Shown piece after piece: positions 62,401-64,000 of a stretch of DNA of 64,000 nt. The translations under genes and the position numbers were made by a program. The notes beneath the pieces were generated by a model. That model did no database searches. It was not told the DNA's origin and saw only the letters and a program-made list of their open reading frames with translations. Origin of the DNA: Furcasterigmium furcatum. Its lineage: Eukaryota; Ascomycota; Sordariomycetes; Glomerellales; Plectosphaerellaceae. Positions within the stretch are counted from its first letter, which is position 1, and each line of letters begins with the position of its first letter. The stretch is from positions 2,918,934 to 2,982,933 of the forward strand of contig BCIA01000001.1 in NCBI GenBank assembly GCA_001599815.1, written 5' to 3'.

Positions 62401-64000
62401 ATGGCAACTGCAGAGCCAGTCCGGTGCGTCATCTGCAACAGGTTGGCAGACGCCACTCGCGGCAATGATCGGTGTAGCTGGGTGTCCTGGTAGAGACCGT
62501 CATCCCGGAAGACAGCAGTGGGCATGATGCTCAAGGCAGTCTTGGTCTCGGGCACAAGTGCCCCGGCCTTTTCTCGGATTGCCCTCAGAATATCGGAGCT
62601 CTCATCCCTGCCCGGGTGGAAGAACTCGTTGCGCAAGCCCAGCTTGGCGGAGGCGTCGTACGTCTGGAAGCCGCCCAAGCTGTCCTGATAATTGCCCTGG
62701 TATCGAGGGCCCAAGCCGAAGTGGACCGCGATCAGGTCATCACTAAGGACGTCTTCAAAGAGATGCACAGAGGCCAGAGACCACTTTGAGAATATCAGCC
62801 CAGGGCCGATGCGACTAGCAAGGCCCTTTGGTGTGCCGATGAAAGATTGGACGGGATTCGGCTTGGTGCTGCTGGTCGTGAACGAGGCGAAGCTATCGGT
62901 GCTCCCGTGAGAGGATGGCGGTGGCACAGGATAGGAGCACTTCAGCTGTTCGGAGAACTCCCCGTTGACATACAGAGAAGCTTTGCTGGCAGTGATGGTC
63001 TTGGGCCGCTTGTGTGCCAGCGCAATGTGATACCACTGTTTCTCCTTGAAGGAGACCGACTTGAACCGCACGCTCGGACGTTGCGTCTTGACTGAGGTCT
63101 GGAGGATGAGATTTCGGGTGTCTTTCTCCAAGTATATGAGCAGAAAGCACGTCTGGGTAGCGTCATAGACCCCGAAAAGGGTGGTATGGGATGCCGGGTC
63201 GAACCTGTCCACTCTGATCCAGGCGGTGAAGGTGTAACCTTGAGCAGTGCCGGGTGGGAAGACTCGGCCCAAAGTCGGCAGCTCGATAGACGAGTGGCCA
63301 TGGAGAGACAGGTCGAATTGGAAGAAATGGGGACCGCTGTAGGTCGAAGTCATTTCCAGACAAAACTCTGACGCTTCTGGCAGCTTGCTGGACAAGAGGA
63401 ACTGGGTGTCTGCCGGCTGGTTGACGCCCAAGAACATGAGCTTTTTGCAGAGGACCAGGACCTTGGCCTTCTCAGGGGTGCTGAGAACGGGCGGATCACT
63501 GAAGTGAATGCGCAGGAATCTTGAAAGTACGCCTGTTGAGTGGAGAGCTGCCAGGTTGAACGTGGACATTGAAGCAGCGGACGATAAGATTTCCAGGACA
63601 GTCATTGCAGCGGGCTCTGCCGTCGAATCCGGTGATCTGGGGATTGACTCCCAGAAGCCAATGACGGCTCGTATGATTTCGGGGTTTCGGAAGGAGTTGC
63701 TCTTTTGAATCACGCTTCGGACCTCTTTGGGAATGTCGGCCACATGAACAATCGCAGCCGACGGTAACTCTTTGGCTTCGGCCTCTTTCCCTCGGTTTTT
63801 GTCCTCAGACTCTTGTTCTGTCGTTTCCAACTGCTTTCCAATTGTCGCAGACTGCGCGAGGGTCTGGCAGAGCTCATCGATACGCCGGTCGCTGAAAGCA
63901 AAGGACAGGAGCTTGCCGAAGACCTGGAAGAGTGTCCATGGATCGGAGTCGCTTCCGCCCAGGCCAATGCTTGCGATGGTCTGTTCGAGAGCTTCCCAGC
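56433..64000 (-). CDS. BEACH-WD40 domain protein (N-terminus beyond the window)
   Basis: Giant scaffold of the Bph1/LvsA/LYST class linked to vesicle and lysosome/vacuole membrane traffic. Four exons in the window: 64000-61808, 61761-60838, 60790-56523 and 56465-56433. Frame joins give about 2470 residues, and the frame is open at the right edge. The visible order is: a helical armadillo-like part (from DPWTLFQVFGKLLSFAF); a concanavalin-like lectin fold (YTFTAWIRVDRFD); further helical repeats; a PH-BEACH domain (QVMAVYNISRIIGLEACEG); the BEACH domain (GEISNFHYLMLVNTMAGRTF, YPVFPWVLADY, FHYGTHYSSAMIV, LIPEFFCLPEFL, and GLPPWAKGDPKIFIAKH); and WD40 repeats up to a last 33-nt exon ending EWNLVQRDR. 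All three introns are about 46-57 nt. Partners cannot be read from sequence. Confidence 0.94.

Noticed and set aside
1..64000. CRISPR arrays, rRNA genes, transposons
   Set aside because: No regular direct repeats with spacers, no rRNA-like stretch, and no transposase, reverse transcriptase or long terminal repeat was recognised.

Overview
This window is nuclear DNA from a filamentous ascomycete (Pezizomycotina; the gene repertoire and intron style fit Sordariomycetes, but I cannot name a genus). Coding density is moderate and GC is high. Genes sit on both strands and many have short GT-AG introns (about 40-110 nt) whose joins keep frame. The content is typically fungal: a Zn2Cys6 regulator, a Fungal_trans_2-type protein, an F-box protein, secreted CAZymes, and conserved housekeeping genes (REC8, Rab escort protein, RRP43, WBP1, a small complex I subunit, a BEACH protein). 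I rebuilt gene models by joining reading frames at splice sites. Nothing here was checked against a database.

Layout. 1-7.3 kb: a likely disaccharide-use trio, made of an MFS sugar permease (cut by the left edge), a divergent Zn2Cys6 regulator and a GH3 beta-glucosidase without a signal peptide. The shared permease/regulator promoter and the glucosidase promoter carry related inverted CGG elements. 7.3-10.7 kb: an uncertain hypothetical gene and an F-box protein. 10.8-15.6 kb: two divergent short-chain dehydrogenase-like genes, both with changed catalytic residues, then a possible orphan exon and a regulator-like protein with no visible zinc cluster. 15.6-24.2 kb: gene-poor DNA with a secreted alpha-carbonic anhydrase and a secreted endonuclease/exonuclease/phosphatase-fold protein. 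24.2-30.5 kb: FAD monooxygenase, GPI-anchored surface protein, GH43 enzyme, guanine deaminase. 31.4-37.6 kb: REC8, Rab escort protein, RRP43. 40-42.7 kb: a ferric-reductase-like protein behind a 2.4 kb leader/intergenic region. 43-49 kb: a secreted choice-of-anchor-B-like protein and an intronless GH127 enzyme with an inserted LamG domain that looks bacterial. 49-53.4 kb: an unknown cysteine-containing secreted protein and L-lactate dehydrogenase. 53.7-64 kb: WBP1, a 9.5 kDa complex I subunit and a giant BEACH/WD40 gene running off the right edge.

How the genes work together. The permease, regulator and intracellular GH3 read as one pathway: import a disaccharide or short glucoside, then hydrolyse it inside the cell. 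GH43 and GH127 suggest a wider capacity to attack arabinose-bearing plant polymers, but they are not adjacent to the trio. The remaining genes look like unrelated core genes between accessory ones. The most notable items are the GH127-LamG gene as a bacterial-transfer candidate, the shared CGG palindromes in the sugar trio, and the two dehydrogenase-like genes with altered active sites.
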